In this document: in pieces, positions 28,133-37,299 of the stretch
How positions within the stretch are numbered: the stretch's first letter is position 1
Layout of the letters: the number at the start of each line of letters is the position of its first letter
From: UBA7703 sp963667195
GTDB lineage: Bacteria > Bacillota > Clostridia > Christensenellales > CAG-138
Direction: 5' to 3'
DNA length: 64,000 bases
NCBI GenBank assembly: GCA_963667195.1
Contig: OY762962.1
Location: forward strand, 2,356,001-2,420,000
Notes under the pieces: generated by a model
Databases searched by the model: none
The model's input: only the letters and a program-made list of their open reading frames with translations
What the model was told of the DNA's origin: nothing
Program-made: the position numbers and the translations under genes

Positions 28133-28358
28133 GTCGGTTCCTGCCTCCTTTGAGTGAAATCATAGGAGTACGTGTGGGAAAGCGCTGCGACTATCAACTT
28201 TTTCTGCAAATGCAATTAAGCTCAAATGCGCTGGGATGTGAAGGAAAGACGTGATCATCGAAATAAATACTACTAATTTCATTATAAATGAATTTGAAGT
28301 ACAGTCAACAGGCACGGGTAACAGTCGATTGAAGTCACGAGGCTTCGGGAAAGAAGAT
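28133..28358. other. Intergenic region with no recognised gene
   Basis: Between the frameshifted small gene and the polysaccharide cluster. It holds the ribosome binding site of the small gene and AT-rich sequence around 28262-28310 that probably includes its promoter; nothing else is supported. Confidence 0.5.
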
Positions 28359-28388
28359 CAAAAAAACAGCCCGGCAAAGCGGACTGTT
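28359..28388 (-). terminator. Terminator of the polysaccharide operon
   Basis: An 8-bp stem (28365-28372 with 28381-28388, one G-T pair) with a T run on the minus strand, about 50 bases beyond the stop of the glycosyltransferase gene. Confidence 0.85.
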
Positions 28389-28440
28389 TCTGATGCGGGA
28401 GATTGGGATTGTGTAAACACGTTTTTTTAAAAGAGGGAGG

Positions 28441-29859
28441 CTATTTATTCTGCGAAAAGCCCTTCCTCTTGAGCTCACCCCAGCGCGACTTGTTCTTCTT
28501 GAATCCGAACATCGCCTCGACCTTGTAGATCGTGTTGAGCTGGCGATAGCCGAAGTTATCGATAAACGAGTAGAAGAAGAGCTGCAGGAGCTGCTTGATG
28601 TCCGGGTATTTCTTAAACGTGTTTTCCTCCAGCAGCAGCGCGCCGACGGAGAGAATTGTTCCGTACAGCACCGCCACGAGGAAGAACGATAGCATGAACC
28701 AAACGTTTACGACGCCGAGCAAGAATGAAATCGGGATGAAGATATAACCGAATGTTTCAATTGCAGGGCCAGCCAGCTCAAATATCCAATAATACGGCAG
28801 GCAGACCATTCCGATGCGACCGTATTTCGGGTTAAAGAGCATGCGCTTGTGTTTCAGCAGCGTATCGATTAAGCCGATATGCCAGCGCTTGCGCTGTTTC
28901 TTGAGGTCGGAGAGCCGTTCCGGCGGCTGCGTCCAGCAGATTGGATCGGGCAGAAACCGGACAGAATATTTACGCTTCTTATCGTGCATGAGCTGGTGCA
29001 GTTTGACGACGAGCTCCATATCCTCGCCGACGCAATGGCGCGTATAACCGCCGACTTCGATGACAGCGGATTTACTGAAGGCCCCGAACGCACCGGAGAT
29101 GATGAGCAGCATGCCCATCACGTCAAACCCGATTCGGCCGGTCAAGAAGGCCCGCAGATACTCCGTGGTTTGCAGCGAAACGACTGGATTTTTTGAAAGC
29201 CCCACCTGCTTCATCTGGCCTTCTTCAATCTCGCAGCCGCTGCCAATGCGAACAATGCCGCCGACCGCGATACAGGTCGGATCGCTCACAAACGAATAGA
29301 TGATCTTAATCAGCGAGCTCTTTTCCAGGATGGAGTCCGCGTCGATCGTGACGACGACGGGGTAGGAGGCAACGTTGACGCCCGCGTTCAGCGCGTCCGC
29401 TTTGCCGCCGTTCTTTTTATTGAGCACGATCAGCTTTTCGTCCACGGCGGAGCGGTAGATTTCGAGGATTTCCTCGGTCTGTAGTGACTTTTTATAGGGC
29501 TGATGGAACGGGATCAGCTCGTAGGCATCGATCAACAACTGCAGAGTCTCGTCCTTTGAGCCGTCGTTGACGACGATGACCTCGTACTCCGGAAAGTCGA
29601 GCGAAAGCAGGTTTCTCACAGAATCCACGATGGTTGCGGATTCGTTATAGGCCGGAACCAGCAGCGAAATCGGCACCATATGCTCCGAGTCGAGAAAACG
29701 GCGATAGTCAATATAGCGAAGCGAGCGCACATAGCGCCTCAAGCCGATGGAAGCGGAGACCAACTGAATCAGATAGATCGTACTCACGGTGATGACGTAG
29801 AATAGCGAGAAGTAGTTTACAGCAAGTACGATGCGATACATAACATCGTGTGTTGACAT
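28441..29859 (-). CDS. Processive GT2 family glycosyltransferase (membrane polysaccharide synthase)
   Basis: The 472-residue protein has N-terminal membrane helices (about 10-38), a cytoplasmic GT-A domain (60-330) and C-terminal membrane helices (about 355-430). VPAYNESATIVDSV and VVNDGSKDET bind UDP-sugar, TIDADS is the DxD motif, GED holds the catalytic base, and KKQRKRWHIG is the QxxRW signature of processive synthases such as cellulose, hyaluronan or mixed-linkage glucan synthases. It lacks a PilZ domain. Its ATG overlaps the stop of the HEAT-repeat gene (TGATG), so translation is coupled. The neighbouring GH16 enzyme suggests a beta-glucan product, which is inference. Confidence 0.88.
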   Translation of the reverse strand: MSTHDVMYRIVLAVNYFSLFYVITVSTIYLIQLVSASIGLRRYVRSLRYIDYRRFLDSEHMVPISLLVPAYNESATIVDSVRNLLSLDFPEYEVIVVNDGSKDETLQLLIDAYELIPFHQPYKKSLQTEEILEIYRSAVDEKLIVLNKKNGGKADALNAGVNVASYPVVVTIDADSILEKSSLIKIIYSFVSDPTCIAVGGIVRIGSGCEIEEGQMKQVGLSKNPVVSLQTTEYLRAFLTGRIGFDVMGMLLIISGAFGAFSKSAVIEVGGYTRHCVGEDMELVVKLHQLMHDKKRKYSVRFLPDPICWTQPPERLSDLKKQRKRWHIGLIDTLLKHKRMLFNPKYGRIGMVCLPYYWIFELAGPAIETFGYIFIPISFLLGVVNVWFMLSFFLVAVLYGTILSVGALLLEENTFKKYPDIKQLLQLFFYSFIDNFGYRQLNTIYKVEAMFGFKKNKSRWGELKRKGFSQNK

Positions 29860-30968
29860 CAGGCGGCTCCTTTCCTGCTGCGCAGGTATTGCTTATCCAG
29901 CGCAAACTGCATCATTTCGCGAGCGAAGCGATCTTCCCGCGCGGCAACGCGGCGAACGACATCGTCGGAATCGGAACAGCAGAGCAGCGATTCTGCCGCG
30001 CGGTAACGCACCCACCATTCACGGTCGCACAATAGATCGATCAGCGTTTCCGCATTTTTATCCGCGTCGAAGGCGGCGAGCGCCGTCGCGACCACCGCGC
30101 GGAGCTCCCAGCGGTCGCTCTTTGCCAGCGCGAGAATGGGTTGATACGCAGGCGCATACGCGAGCTGACCCAGCGTACGCACCGCGTCGATGCGCATGTT
30201 CAGCTGAGGATGATCCAACAGCGGCAGCACTTGATCCGCGAGCGATTCATAGTGATTTTCACCGATCGCCTTGACGCAGGTTCGGCGAATGTAGATGTCC
30301 GCCGCGGTGTCGATCAACTTGCGGCAGAGCTGCTCCTTGTCGCCACGATAGACCTTAAACAACTCCTCCAGCGTGCGAAACGAAAGCAGAGAGGCGATTG
30401 CAGAATCCCGGCAGATGGAGACCAGCGGGGTCTCCGTGCCCAGCAAACACAGCGAGAGCAGGCCGATGTGCTGCATATGCGGGTTGGTACGGTGGCAGTA
30501 GATCTGCTGAACGACCTCGGAGGTATATTGATCCAACCCGAGCACGCCAACCAGCTTGACCACGAGAATCACGGAATCCACATTTCCCCGGTCAAACTGC
30601 TGCTTGAGAAAATTGGAGAACCACGCGCTGCTGATCTCGCGGCGAAGAACCGCAAGATGCTCCTCATCCAGTTCGTCCGCCGTCTCCGAGATGACCAGCA
30701 ATCCCCGCATGGAGCGGATGCCGCGAATTTGAGAGATGGAAGTAACGCAGCCTTCCTTTTGATGGATCAGGTCGTACAGCTTGCTCTTGAGCCTGCTTGC
30801 CGCAGCCTCACCAGAGAGCAAGCAGATGAGCTGCTCCCTCATCTCGTGAATGCGCTTGCTTTTGAATGCGTTCATGACATGCAGCGCCAATAGCAGCAGC
30901 GTGAAAAGAACGAGTACGCTGCCCATGATGATGATGAGTAGATTGACAATCGCTTGTACTATGATCAA
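29859..30968 (-). CDS. Membrane-anchored HEAT-repeat protein
   Basis: About 369 residues. An N-terminal membrane helix (roughly residues 2-28, rich in Ile/Leu/Val) is followed by a cytoplasmic alpha-solenoid. Late repeats such as ADQVLPLLDHPQLNMRIDA, then YQPILALAKSDRWELRAVVA and LIDLLCDREWWVRYRAAES, are clear HEAT/PBS units. Such proteins serve as scaffolds. The TTG at 30968 is chosen because AAGGAG lies 8 bases upstream and the membrane helix starts at once; the longer frame to 31106 overlaps the preceding gene. Sandwiched and coupled with the GT2 gene, it probably assembles or regulates the synthase. Confidence 0.78.
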   Translation of the reverse strand: MIIVQAIVNLLIIIMGSVLVLFTLLLLALHVMNAFKSKRIHEMREQLICLLSGEAAASRLKSKLYDLIHQKEGCVTSISQIRGIRSMRGLLVISETADELDEEHLAVLRREISSAWFSNFLKQQFDRGNVDSVILVVKLVGVLGLDQYTSEVVQQIYCHRTNPHMQHIGLLSLCLLGTETPLVSICRDSAIASLLSFRTLEELFKVYRGDKEQLCRKLIDTAADIYIRRTCVKAIGENHYESLADQVLPLLDHPQLNMRIDAVRTLGQLAYAPAYQPILALAKSDRWELRAVVATALAAFDADKNAETLIDLLCDREWWVRYRAAESLLCCSDSDDVVRRVAAREDRFAREMMQFALDKQYLRSRKGAA

Positions 30969-31027
30969 ATGAACGCGCTCCTTTCTGGGTGAAATTGAAA
31001 TCGATCGGAGAAAAAACGAACGGGATA

Positions 31028-33223
31028 TTACGGAATGGTCGCGAAGAATGCCTGAACGATCGCGTAGCTCTTCTTGAGGCGCTCGTGATAGGTCGGCAGA
31101 TCCCAACTATCCCACACGTACTTGCCGAAGGGGATTGTCCCCGCACTCTGGTCGGAACAGATGGCAAACTGGAACCCGTCCGTGCTTTGTCCTGTCACGG
31201 AACCGGTAACGTTCCAATCCGCGATGATGTTCTTCGTGCCGGGATCGCGCACGTTAAAGAGAAGCCAAGGGATTCGAAGCTCCACAACGTTGCCGGACGC
31301 GTAAAAATCGGCAAGGGAGTTGAAGCTCGCGCTGTCGGGATCGGAGATTCCGTAGCTGAGTTTGCCCGCGTCAAACTTCGAAAACGGGACGACCTCGCCA
31401 GTTGCGGGAACGACCAGTTTGCGGTTCATCGCGGCATAGAGTGGAACGAATGTGCCGGAGTTTTTCTCGGATTGGTGCTCAATGGGCTCGAGCAACTTGG
31501 TTTGCACCGAATACTGATACTGAAACACATCGTAATACGGATCAACGAACATCACGCTGTTCTGCTCGGAGTCGATGCGGATTAAAAAGTCCGCGCCATT
31601 GGCAAAGGTCTTGCCCTCGTACGAAAAGTTGCCCTGATCGGGAATCGTATCCGCGAGAATGTAGACCGGCGTTTGCCCGAACGTGTTCGCGCCCAGATCG
31701 ATCAGAAAATAGATGTATGCTTCGTCGCTCTTGACGCTCAGGCGAAGGCCGTCGGTCTCGGTGACGACGTCGCTGTCACTCCATTCGCTGGCTTTTCCGT
31801 CGATCAACACGGCGGTTGTTTCACCGGGGTCAAACGAAAGCAGGCCGAATGTTTTCTCCGGGCTCTCCACGCTGAACCAGTACGGGCGGCGCTCCGCCTC
31901 CTCCTGATCGGTGGTGTTCCAGGTGCGCTTGAACCATTCATCCTGCCAGGAGAAGATCAGGCCGCCCATGCAGCCGACCTCCTGAATATCGCGCATCATG
32001 GAGACCAGCATATCACCTTGCGCCGACTCTTCCACGTTGCCCTGATCAAAGTGTGTAACTACGTTTTCGTGCGTCTTTCCGCGCGAGGTTGGGATGCCGA
32101 ACTCCGCGACCAGCACCGGCATGGTGTGGTAGGCGTTCAGCTGCGTCAGGTACGCGCGGTAGGGGTTCGGGTTCTCGCCGGAGATATAGGCCGGATCATA
32201 GCTCATCAGATCGGGATAATATGGATAGACATGGTAGGAGGCAAAGAACCCCGCCGTATATGCCGCGGTCGCCTTGATGTGCTCCACATCGATGCTTGCC
32301 GCGTCCTCCATGGAGGGATTCGGCTCGCCGGGATGCGGCAGGGGGTCCGCTGTGATCCAGTTGGTGATGGCGATCGGCCGCTGCACCTGATAATGATCCG
32401 TTTCGTAGGCGATCATGTACTCCTGCGATTCGGCGAGAAACACCTCAAACGGTGAGGCGTTTGAGGTCGTGACATATGTTCCCGCAAAGCTCGTCTTGTC
32501 GGGGTTCTTTTCGTTTGTGCCGAGGATGAAGTCTGCGCTGAACTCGATGCCCGGCAGATACCCGATCACATAATTGGAAACATCGCTGGTGTAGGTTCCG
32601 CCCGCGTTGCCGGGTCGTTTTTCAACGACGGCGTTCCCGTGGATGATGTCGATCGTGTTCTTTAAATCTGTTTCAAAGCTCTTGACCAGCTCACCGTTGT
32701 TGCAGTATGCGTCGAGATATGTGGTGATCAGCTCTTCGTTCATGTAGATGCCCTGCATGAGGTAGAGCGGGCTTTTCGCGGTCAGGTTATAGGCAAGCAG
32801 CGCGTCATAAAACGCGGGCATCTGCGGCACATACACGCGAATCGTGTTTGCGTGCAGCTGCCCGATATACGTAAACCAGCGCGCGTAATCCTCGTGCGTG
32901 ATACCAAATTCGCCGGGCCAGTAGCCGGGTTTTGCCGCGCCGATGTCCACACCCTTGACGAAGAATGGCTCAAACGCGCCGGATTCGGTTCGCACGAGAA
33001 AGCTCTTTCCCTCGACGCGGGAGACTGGCCCCTTATAGCTTGGCGTCGGCATGGGAGAAGGGGATGCCTCGGCGGACGGAACCGCGGTTGCCGCCGCGGG
33101 TTCGCTAGGAGCTGCGGAAGGTTCCGTGGCGGGCGCTTTACCCGCGCAGGCGAACAGAAACGAACAGCCCGCAACAAGAAGCGTTGCAAAGCCGAGGCGA
33201 AGCAGGGAAGTCTTTTGATCCAT
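31028..33223 (-). CDS. Extracellular lipoprotein with a GH clan A-like glycosidase domain
   Basis: This 731-residue protein has a lipoprotein signal (LLVAGC, Cys20) and an Ala/Pro/Ser linker (27-62). The N-terminal TIM-barrel region has GVDIGAAKPGYWPGEFG and VLVAEFGIPTSRG, where the glutamate would be the nucleophile in a glucanosyltransferase- or GH5-like enzyme. FSWQDEWFKRTW follows. The C-terminal half (about 470-730) contains a beta-rich substrate-binding-like domain. It is anchored outside and probably trims, transfers or binds the polysaccharide made by the GT2. AAGGAG precedes the ATG. The HEAT gene follows 59 bases later. Exact GH family is unassigned. Confidence 0.75.
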   Translation of the reverse strand: MDQKTSLLRLGFATLLVAGCSFLFACAGKAPATEPSAAPSEPAAATAVPSAEASPSPMPTPSYKGPVSRVEGKSFLVRTESGAFEPFFVKGVDIGAAKPGYWPGEFGITHEDYARWFTYIGQLHANTIRVYVPQMPAFYDALLAYNLTAKSPLYLMQGIYMNEELITTYLDAYCNNGELVKSFETDLKNTIDIIHGNAVVEKRPGNAGGTYTSDVSNYVIGYLPGIEFSADFILGTNEKNPDKTSFAGTYVTTSNASPFEVFLAESQEYMIAYETDHYQVQRPIAITNWITADPLPHPGEPNPSMEDAASIDVEHIKATAAYTAGFFASYHVYPYYPDLMSYDPAYISGENPNPYRAYLTQLNAYHTMPVLVAEFGIPTSRGKTHENVVTHFDQGNVEESAQGDMLVSMMRDIQEVGCMGGLIFSWQDEWFKRTWNTTDQEEAERRPYWFSVESPEKTFGLLSFDPGETTAVLIDGKASEWSDSDVVTETDGLRLSVKSDEAYIYFLIDLGANTFGQTPVYILADTIPDQGNFSYEGKTFANGADFLIRIDSEQNSVMFVDPYYDVFQYQYSVQTKLLEPIEHQSEKNSGTFVPLYAAMNRKLVVPATGEVVPFSKFDAGKLSYGISDPDSASFNSLADFYASGNVVELRIPWLLFNVRDPGTKNIIADWNVTGSVTGQSTDGFQFAICSDQSAGTIPFGKYVWDSWDLPTYHERLKKSYAIVQAFFATIP

Positions 33224-33441
33224 AGTCGCTCCTTGCTTGGTGTCTTATAGAACCTTTCGGGTATTTGCTGTGGTTTTGGAATAAAGAGACCGCTTGAGAA
33301 GAGGGTTTCAAACGAACATGCGTAAAATTATGCAGTATATTTCATATATTATGTAACATGCGACCATCCGTCAATGATGAATTTCATATCGCTGGACTAT
33401 CGAAAAAACGATCGCGGCAATACATCATCTTCGGCAAGAGA

Positions 33442-34404
33442 TCACTCAACCGGGGCGTCTGCTTTTTGGTAGTAGCGGACGTAGTCGATATACATGCGCT
33501 GTGGGAACGATTTGTCGTCAATTCCCTCAGCGCCGCCCCAAGTTCCTCCGACGGCGAGATTGAGAATCAGGTGAAACGGCACGTCAAACGGCCAGGTTTT
33601 ATAGGTGGCGTCCGCTTCGCGCGGATAGGTCAGCACCAGATTGCCGTCCATCAAGACGGACAATTCATTTTCCGTCCAGAGGAGCGCATAGATGTGAAAA
33701 TCGTCGTCCCTTCGCGCGATGCGGGAAAACGCGGTGATGGCGTTGTCCTTGACCGCGTTGTTGGCGAAGGTGTGGAGGCTTGCGTGCACCAGCTTTGCGT
33801 CGTATCCAACCCGCTCCGCGATGTCGATTTCGCCGGAGCGCAGGTAGCCGCCGTAACGCAGGTCGCTTGGCAGCAGCCAGATCGCGGACCAGGTGCCGAC
33901 GCCGGTCGGGAGAGTCGCGCGAATCTCCAGATAGCCGTACTTTAGATCGAGCTTTCCCTGCGTGGTCAGGCGGGCGGAGGAATAGTGCCGGTTCTTCATC
34001 TCTTCGCGGCGCGCTTCGATCACAAGACAGCCGTCGTCCAAGGAGGCGTTTTCGCGCGTATAATATTCCAGTTCCTTATTATATGGCCATGGACCCGTTT
34101 CGAAGTTCCAGATGTTCTCGTCGACCACGCTGCCATCAAACTCTTCCGAAAACGCGAGCGTATATCCGTCCGGTGGACCGGGCGTGGGGGAAGGCGTCGG
34201 CGTTGGCGTAGGGGTTGGGGTCGGCGTTGGCGTAGGGGAGGGAGATGGCGTATTCGTTGGCACGGCGGTTGCGGCGCTGGCTTCGACCGGATTTTGCGCA
34301 GAAGAAGACCCCCACGCGCAGGCAACGCCGCCGAGCAACGCAAGAACGATGCAGAGGAACAAATATACAAATCGACTGGGGATCAATCTCAACGAGTTTC
34401 TCAT
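33442..34404 (-). CDS. GH16 family beta-glucanase lipoprotein
   Basis: The 320-residue protein starts with a lipoprotein signal (GGVAC, Cys29) and a Thr-Pro repeat linker (about 53-78), followed by a GH16 jelly roll of about 240 residues. The catalytic ExDxxE motif is intact in SGEIDIAERVG. FSEEFDGSVVDENIWNFETG is the typical entry, and the WPFDVPFHLILNLAVGG segment with a closing MYIDYVRYY completes the fold. GH16 members hydrolyse beta-1,3 or mixed beta-1,3/1,4 glucans. It lies 218 bases upstream of the glycosidase lipoprotein on the same strand and probably belongs to the same system. Confidence 0.92.
   Translation of the reverse strand: MRNSLRLIPSRFVYLFLCIVLALLGGVACAWGSSSAQNPVEASAATAVPTNTPSPSPTPTPTPTPTPTPTPSPTPGPPDGYTLAFSEEFDGSVVDENIWNFETGPWPYNKELEYYTRENASLDDGCLVIEARREEMKNRHYSSARLTTQGKLDLKYGYLEIRATLPTGVGTWSAIWLLPSDLRYGGYLRSGEIDIAERVGYDAKLVHASLHTFANNAVKDNAITAFSRIARRDDDFHIYALLWTENELSVLMDGNLVLTYPREADATYKTWPFDVPFHLILNLAVGGTWGGAEGIDDKSFPQRMYIDYVRYYQKADAPVE
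34184..34252. repeat. Thr-Pro linker repeat within the GH16 gene
   Basis: Short tandem GGCGTTGGCGTAGGGGTTGG-like units encode the (Thr-Pro)n linker on the minus strand. It is coding, not a separate element. Confidence 0.8.
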
Positions 34405-34464
34405 ACAATCATTCTACAGGGTTTTGGACACAAGCACCATTTTTTTGTGATTTATAGATGATCC

Positions 34465-34506
34465 GGTAAAAGAAAAAGCGCCATTTCTTGTACCGAAACA
34501 TGCGCT
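34465..34506 (-). terminator. Terminator of the orphan ABC ATPase gene
   Basis: AGCGC (34477-34481) pairs with GCGCT (34502-34506) around a 20-base loop, with a T-rich tail on the minus strand. Moderate strength. Confidence 0.55.
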
Positions 34507-34547
34507 CCATACCATTCTGTTTTCGTTTTGCCAACTAGATCGGTGAA

Positions 34548-36041
34548 CTATTGCTCTTTTCCGGTGGAGAGTTCGATGATTTTCTCGATGGTGATGTCCT
34601 TCGTCGGCACATTGCAGACGCAGGTGCGGTTTGCAAGCACCGCGACACGATCGCAGATGCCTAGGATCTCCTCAATGTCCGAGGAGATGAAGATGATGCC
34701 CGCTTTCTTCTTGATCAGGTCGTTGATGGAGTTATAGATATCAATCTTGCTTGCAATGTCCAGCCCGCGCGTGGGTTCGTCGAGGATGAAGATCTTCGCG
34801 CGGCTCATGATCCACTTGGCAAACACCGCTTTTTGCTGGTTTCCGCCTGTGTATTCCATGATGTTGTTGTGCAGATGCTGCGGGATGTTGAGCTTCTCCA
34901 CATAGTCGGCGACGACCTGCTCCATATAGGAGGTGTTGATGAAGCTGTAGTTCGCAAAGCGCTTGAGCGAGGTGACCGCGACGTTGTTGCTGATATCCAT
35001 ATAGCCAAAGAGCGAGTCCGTGAGCCTGTTTTCGGGAATCAGCGCGATGCCGTTGCTGATGGCCTTATAAGGGCTGTCGAGCTTGATGCGGGAACCGTTG
35101 AGGTAGAGCTCGCCCACAACGCCGTCCACCGCGCCAAAGAGACAGTTGGCAAGCAGCGTTCTGCCGGAGCCCGCAAGACCTGTGATGCCGAGGATATCGC
35201 CTTCGGCCAGGTCGAGATTGATGTTTTTTAGCTTGTCGGAGAAGCCGAAGTTGCGGACGCTGAGGATGTTTTTGCCCTTCTTGATCATGATCTTGGGATA
35301 GCGGTTCATGATATAGCGGCCGCTGAGCATTTTGATGATCTCTTCCTGAGGGCAGTCGGCAACGTTCCGCGTGCCGATGATGCTTCCGTTTTTTAAAACA
35401 GTGACGCGATCGCCAAGCAAGGACACATCCTCGATGCAGTGTGTAATATAGAAGATGCCTGCGCCCTTTGCTTTGATCTTGTTCACGATGCGGTATAACA
35501 AATCCCGCTCGCTGTGCGTCAGCGCGGAGGAGGGCTCGTCGAGAATGACGATCTTCGCGTCGGAGATATACGCGCGGCAGAACTCGATGATCTGACGCTG
35601 CGCGAACCCGAGGGAATCGACCTTGTCAAACACGGTCACCGGCAGGTCGAGATCCTCAATGAGGCGCTGGCACATAAAGTTGAGTTTGTCGTAGTCGATA
35701 CTCTTGAGGAACTTATTCTTATAGGGCATGTTGTTGAAGAACAGGTTTTCGGCAATGGAGAGCTTCGTAAGCATCGTCGCATCCTGCCGGATATAGATGA
35801 CCCCGTCAAACATGTCGTTGGACATGGATTTTGTACGCACCAGCTCGTTGTGAATATATATGGAACCCGAATCCGGCGTAACAAGGCCGCAAACGATCTG
35901 CATGAGCAGGCTTTTGCCCGCGCCGTTTTCGCCCATGATGACGTGGATTTCGTTTTCATATAGGTTGATATCGATGTCGCTGAGATGAAAATTGTCAATT
36001 TGAAAATTGACATGTTCCAGTCTCAAGAGTTCGACAGACAT
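34548..36041 (-). CDS. Orphan sugar ABC transporter ATP-binding protein (RbsA/MglA type)
   Basis: 497 residues with two ATPase domains. The first has GENGAGKSLL, a signature-like SLGFAQRQIIE and ILDEPSSAL. The second has the degenerate GLAGSGRT Walker A typical of the C-terminal half, GGNQQKAVFAKW and ILDEPTRGLDIASK. The first-domain signature lacks the classical LSxGQ form. No permease or binding protein accompanies it on this strand. It lies 33 bases downstream of the DeoR-type regulator, divergent from the complete ChvE/GguAB transporter. It may serve as an alternative or regulatory ATPase for that permease. Confidence 0.85.
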   Translation of the reverse strand: MSVELLRLEHVNFQIDNFHLSDIDINLYENEIHVIMGENGAGKSLLMQIVCGLVTPDSGSIYIHNELVRTKSMSNDMFDGVIYIRQDATMLTKLSIAENLFFNNMPYKNKFLKSIDYDKLNFMCQRLIEDLDLPVTVFDKVDSLGFAQRQIIEFCRAYISDAKIVILDEPSSALTHSERDLLYRIVNKIKAKGAGIFYITHCIEDVSLLGDRVTVLKNGSIIGTRNVADCPQEEIIKMLSGRYIMNRYPKIMIKKGKNILSVRNFGFSDKLKNINLDLAEGDILGITGLAGSGRTLLANCLFGAVDGVVGELYLNGSRIKLDSPYKAISNGIALIPENRLTDSLFGYMDISNNVAVTSLKRFANYSFINTSYMEQVVADYVEKLNIPQHLHNNIMEYTGGNQQKAVFAKWIMSRAKIFILDEPTRGLDIASKIDIYNSINDLIKKKAGIIFISSDIEEILGICDRVAVLANRTCVCNVPTKDITIEKIIELSTGKEQ

Positions 36042-36074
36042 GCTTGCACATCCTTTCGAGAGAAGCTGAAGCGA

Positions 36075-36848
36075 CTATTCCTCGTAGACATTGACGGAAG
36101 TGTAAAGCTGAATATTCAGATCGAAAAGATAATCCTTATAAGAGTCGTCCAGAGTAGAGTTGGTGATGATTTTATCGGCGATGTCCAGCCCTCCTACGCG
36201 GTAAAACGATTTGGAACCGAAGTGATCGGCGAGGCAGACGACCGAAACGTTCTCGGCCATCTTGCACGCCTCCTGAATCAGCGAAGCTTTGCTGATGCTG
36301 GAAACGGTGATGCCCGTCTTTTTGCTGACGCCTTCCACCTCGACAATCAGATGATTGAGGGAGAAGTTTTGCATGTTGTTGATCGCGAGCTGGCCGTAGA
36401 CCGCGGATTCGTTTAAATCCCCGCCCAGGAGGATGAGTTTATTGCTCGGCGAGGAGGAAAACTCCAGCGCAATCCTGAGATCGTTGGTCAAGACCGTGAG
36501 GTTCTTCTTGTGCGTGAGCTTTTTTGCCGCCATGAGGTTGGTTGGCCCATCGGTCAGCATGATGATATCGTTGTCGGACACCAGATGAAAAATTGTATCC
36601 GAAATCTCCATCATCTGCGGGGTGTAGTCATCCTCCGTATCCTCAAAGACATACGTCTCTTCCGGATCGGCGTTGAGCACCGCGCCGCCATGCGCGCGCT
36701 TGAGGAAACCCTCGCTCTCCAGCTTTTCCAGATCACGGCGGATTGTCACTTCGGTCACGTTTAACAGGCTGCTGAGTTTTGCAACAGAAACATGCTTGTC
36801 TTTATTCAGATAATCTTTGATGATTTTGATTCGTTCAATCGCAAACAT
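36075..36848 (-). CDS. DeoR/GlpR family transcriptional regulator
   Basis: The 257-residue protein has an N-terminal winged helix with VAKLSSLLNVTEVTIRRDLEKLE and the hallmark GFLKRAHGGAV. A C-terminal sugar-phosphate-sensing domain of the DeoR/ribose isomerase fold follows (about 75-250, including VLTNDLRIALEF). These regulators usually repress sugar uptake genes and respond to a phosphorylated sugar. The ATG at 36848 is preferred because the helix-turn-helix begins at once. It is divergent from the ChvE-type transporter, the likely target, and co-directional with the orphan ATPase. Confidence 0.88.
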   Translation of the reverse strand: MFAIERIKIIKDYLNKDKHVSVAKLSSLLNVTEVTIRRDLEKLESEGFLKRAHGGAVLNADPEETYVFEDTEDDYTPQMMEISDTIFHLVSDNDIIMLTDGPTNLMAAKKLTHKKNLTVLTNDLRIALEFSSSPSNKLILLGGDLNESAVYGQLAINNMQNFSLNHLIVEVEGVSKKTGITVSSISKASLIQEACKMAENVSVVCLADHFGSKSFYRVGGLDIADKIITNSTLDDSYKDYLFDLNIQLYTSVNVYEE

Positions 36849-37299
36849 GATCAGAAGATACCTTCGTTTTGTTTTTTTACGAACTAAAGTAATAGTACAT
36901 GAAAACGCAAAAAGTATCAATATGAATCAATCAAATCAAATAGAAACACAAACGAAAGTAAAAAATGAAAAGATAGAGTGTTGACAGTGTGAAAAACTGG
37001 TGATAAAATACGAAACGTACACAAAACAAAGAAAAAGAACATAAAGAAAACAAACAAAACATAATAATCAAAGCGCATATTCCGCTTTTTCAATGGTTCA
37101 AGCTCAAACATATTGAAAACCAATCCATTATAGCCACGATCCACAAGTAAAAATCACCGGTTCACAACAAAGCGATCATAAACAAAAAAACAAAACCTGA
37201 AATCATTCAAGCAAGCTCCCTATTGAAACCTTATAACAGGATTATAATTTGTCCCGATGACGCAATCGGGGCAATATAAAAAACAAAGGAGAGAAACTA
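36849..37299. promoter_or_regulatory. Divergent AT-rich control region of the sugar ABC transporter
   Basis: No gene is supported here. TTGACA (36981-36986) and TAAAAT (37004-37009) with a 17-base spacer form a good plus-strand promoter about 290 bases ahead of the binding-protein gene. The long A-rich leader ends in a small hairpin CCCGAT/ATCGGG near 37250-37270, before the AGGAGAG ribosome site. DeoR operators would be expected in this stretch, but I could not define one. Confidence 0.6.

Noticed and set aside
34184..34252. Tandem repeat as a possible CRISPR or minisatellite element
   Set aside because: The units are in frame and encode a Thr-Pro linker between lipobox and GH16 domain; there are no spacers.
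34257..34275. TGGCACG-N4-TTGC, a sigma-54-like match on the plus strand
   Set aside because: It lies inside the GH16 coding region (antisense), and no plus-strand gene follows nearby; a chance match in GC-rich sequence.
36917..37144. 75-residue minus-strand frame in the divergent region
   Set aside because: AT-rich, hydrophobic by composition, no ribosome site, and it covers the plus-strand promoter of the sugar transporter.
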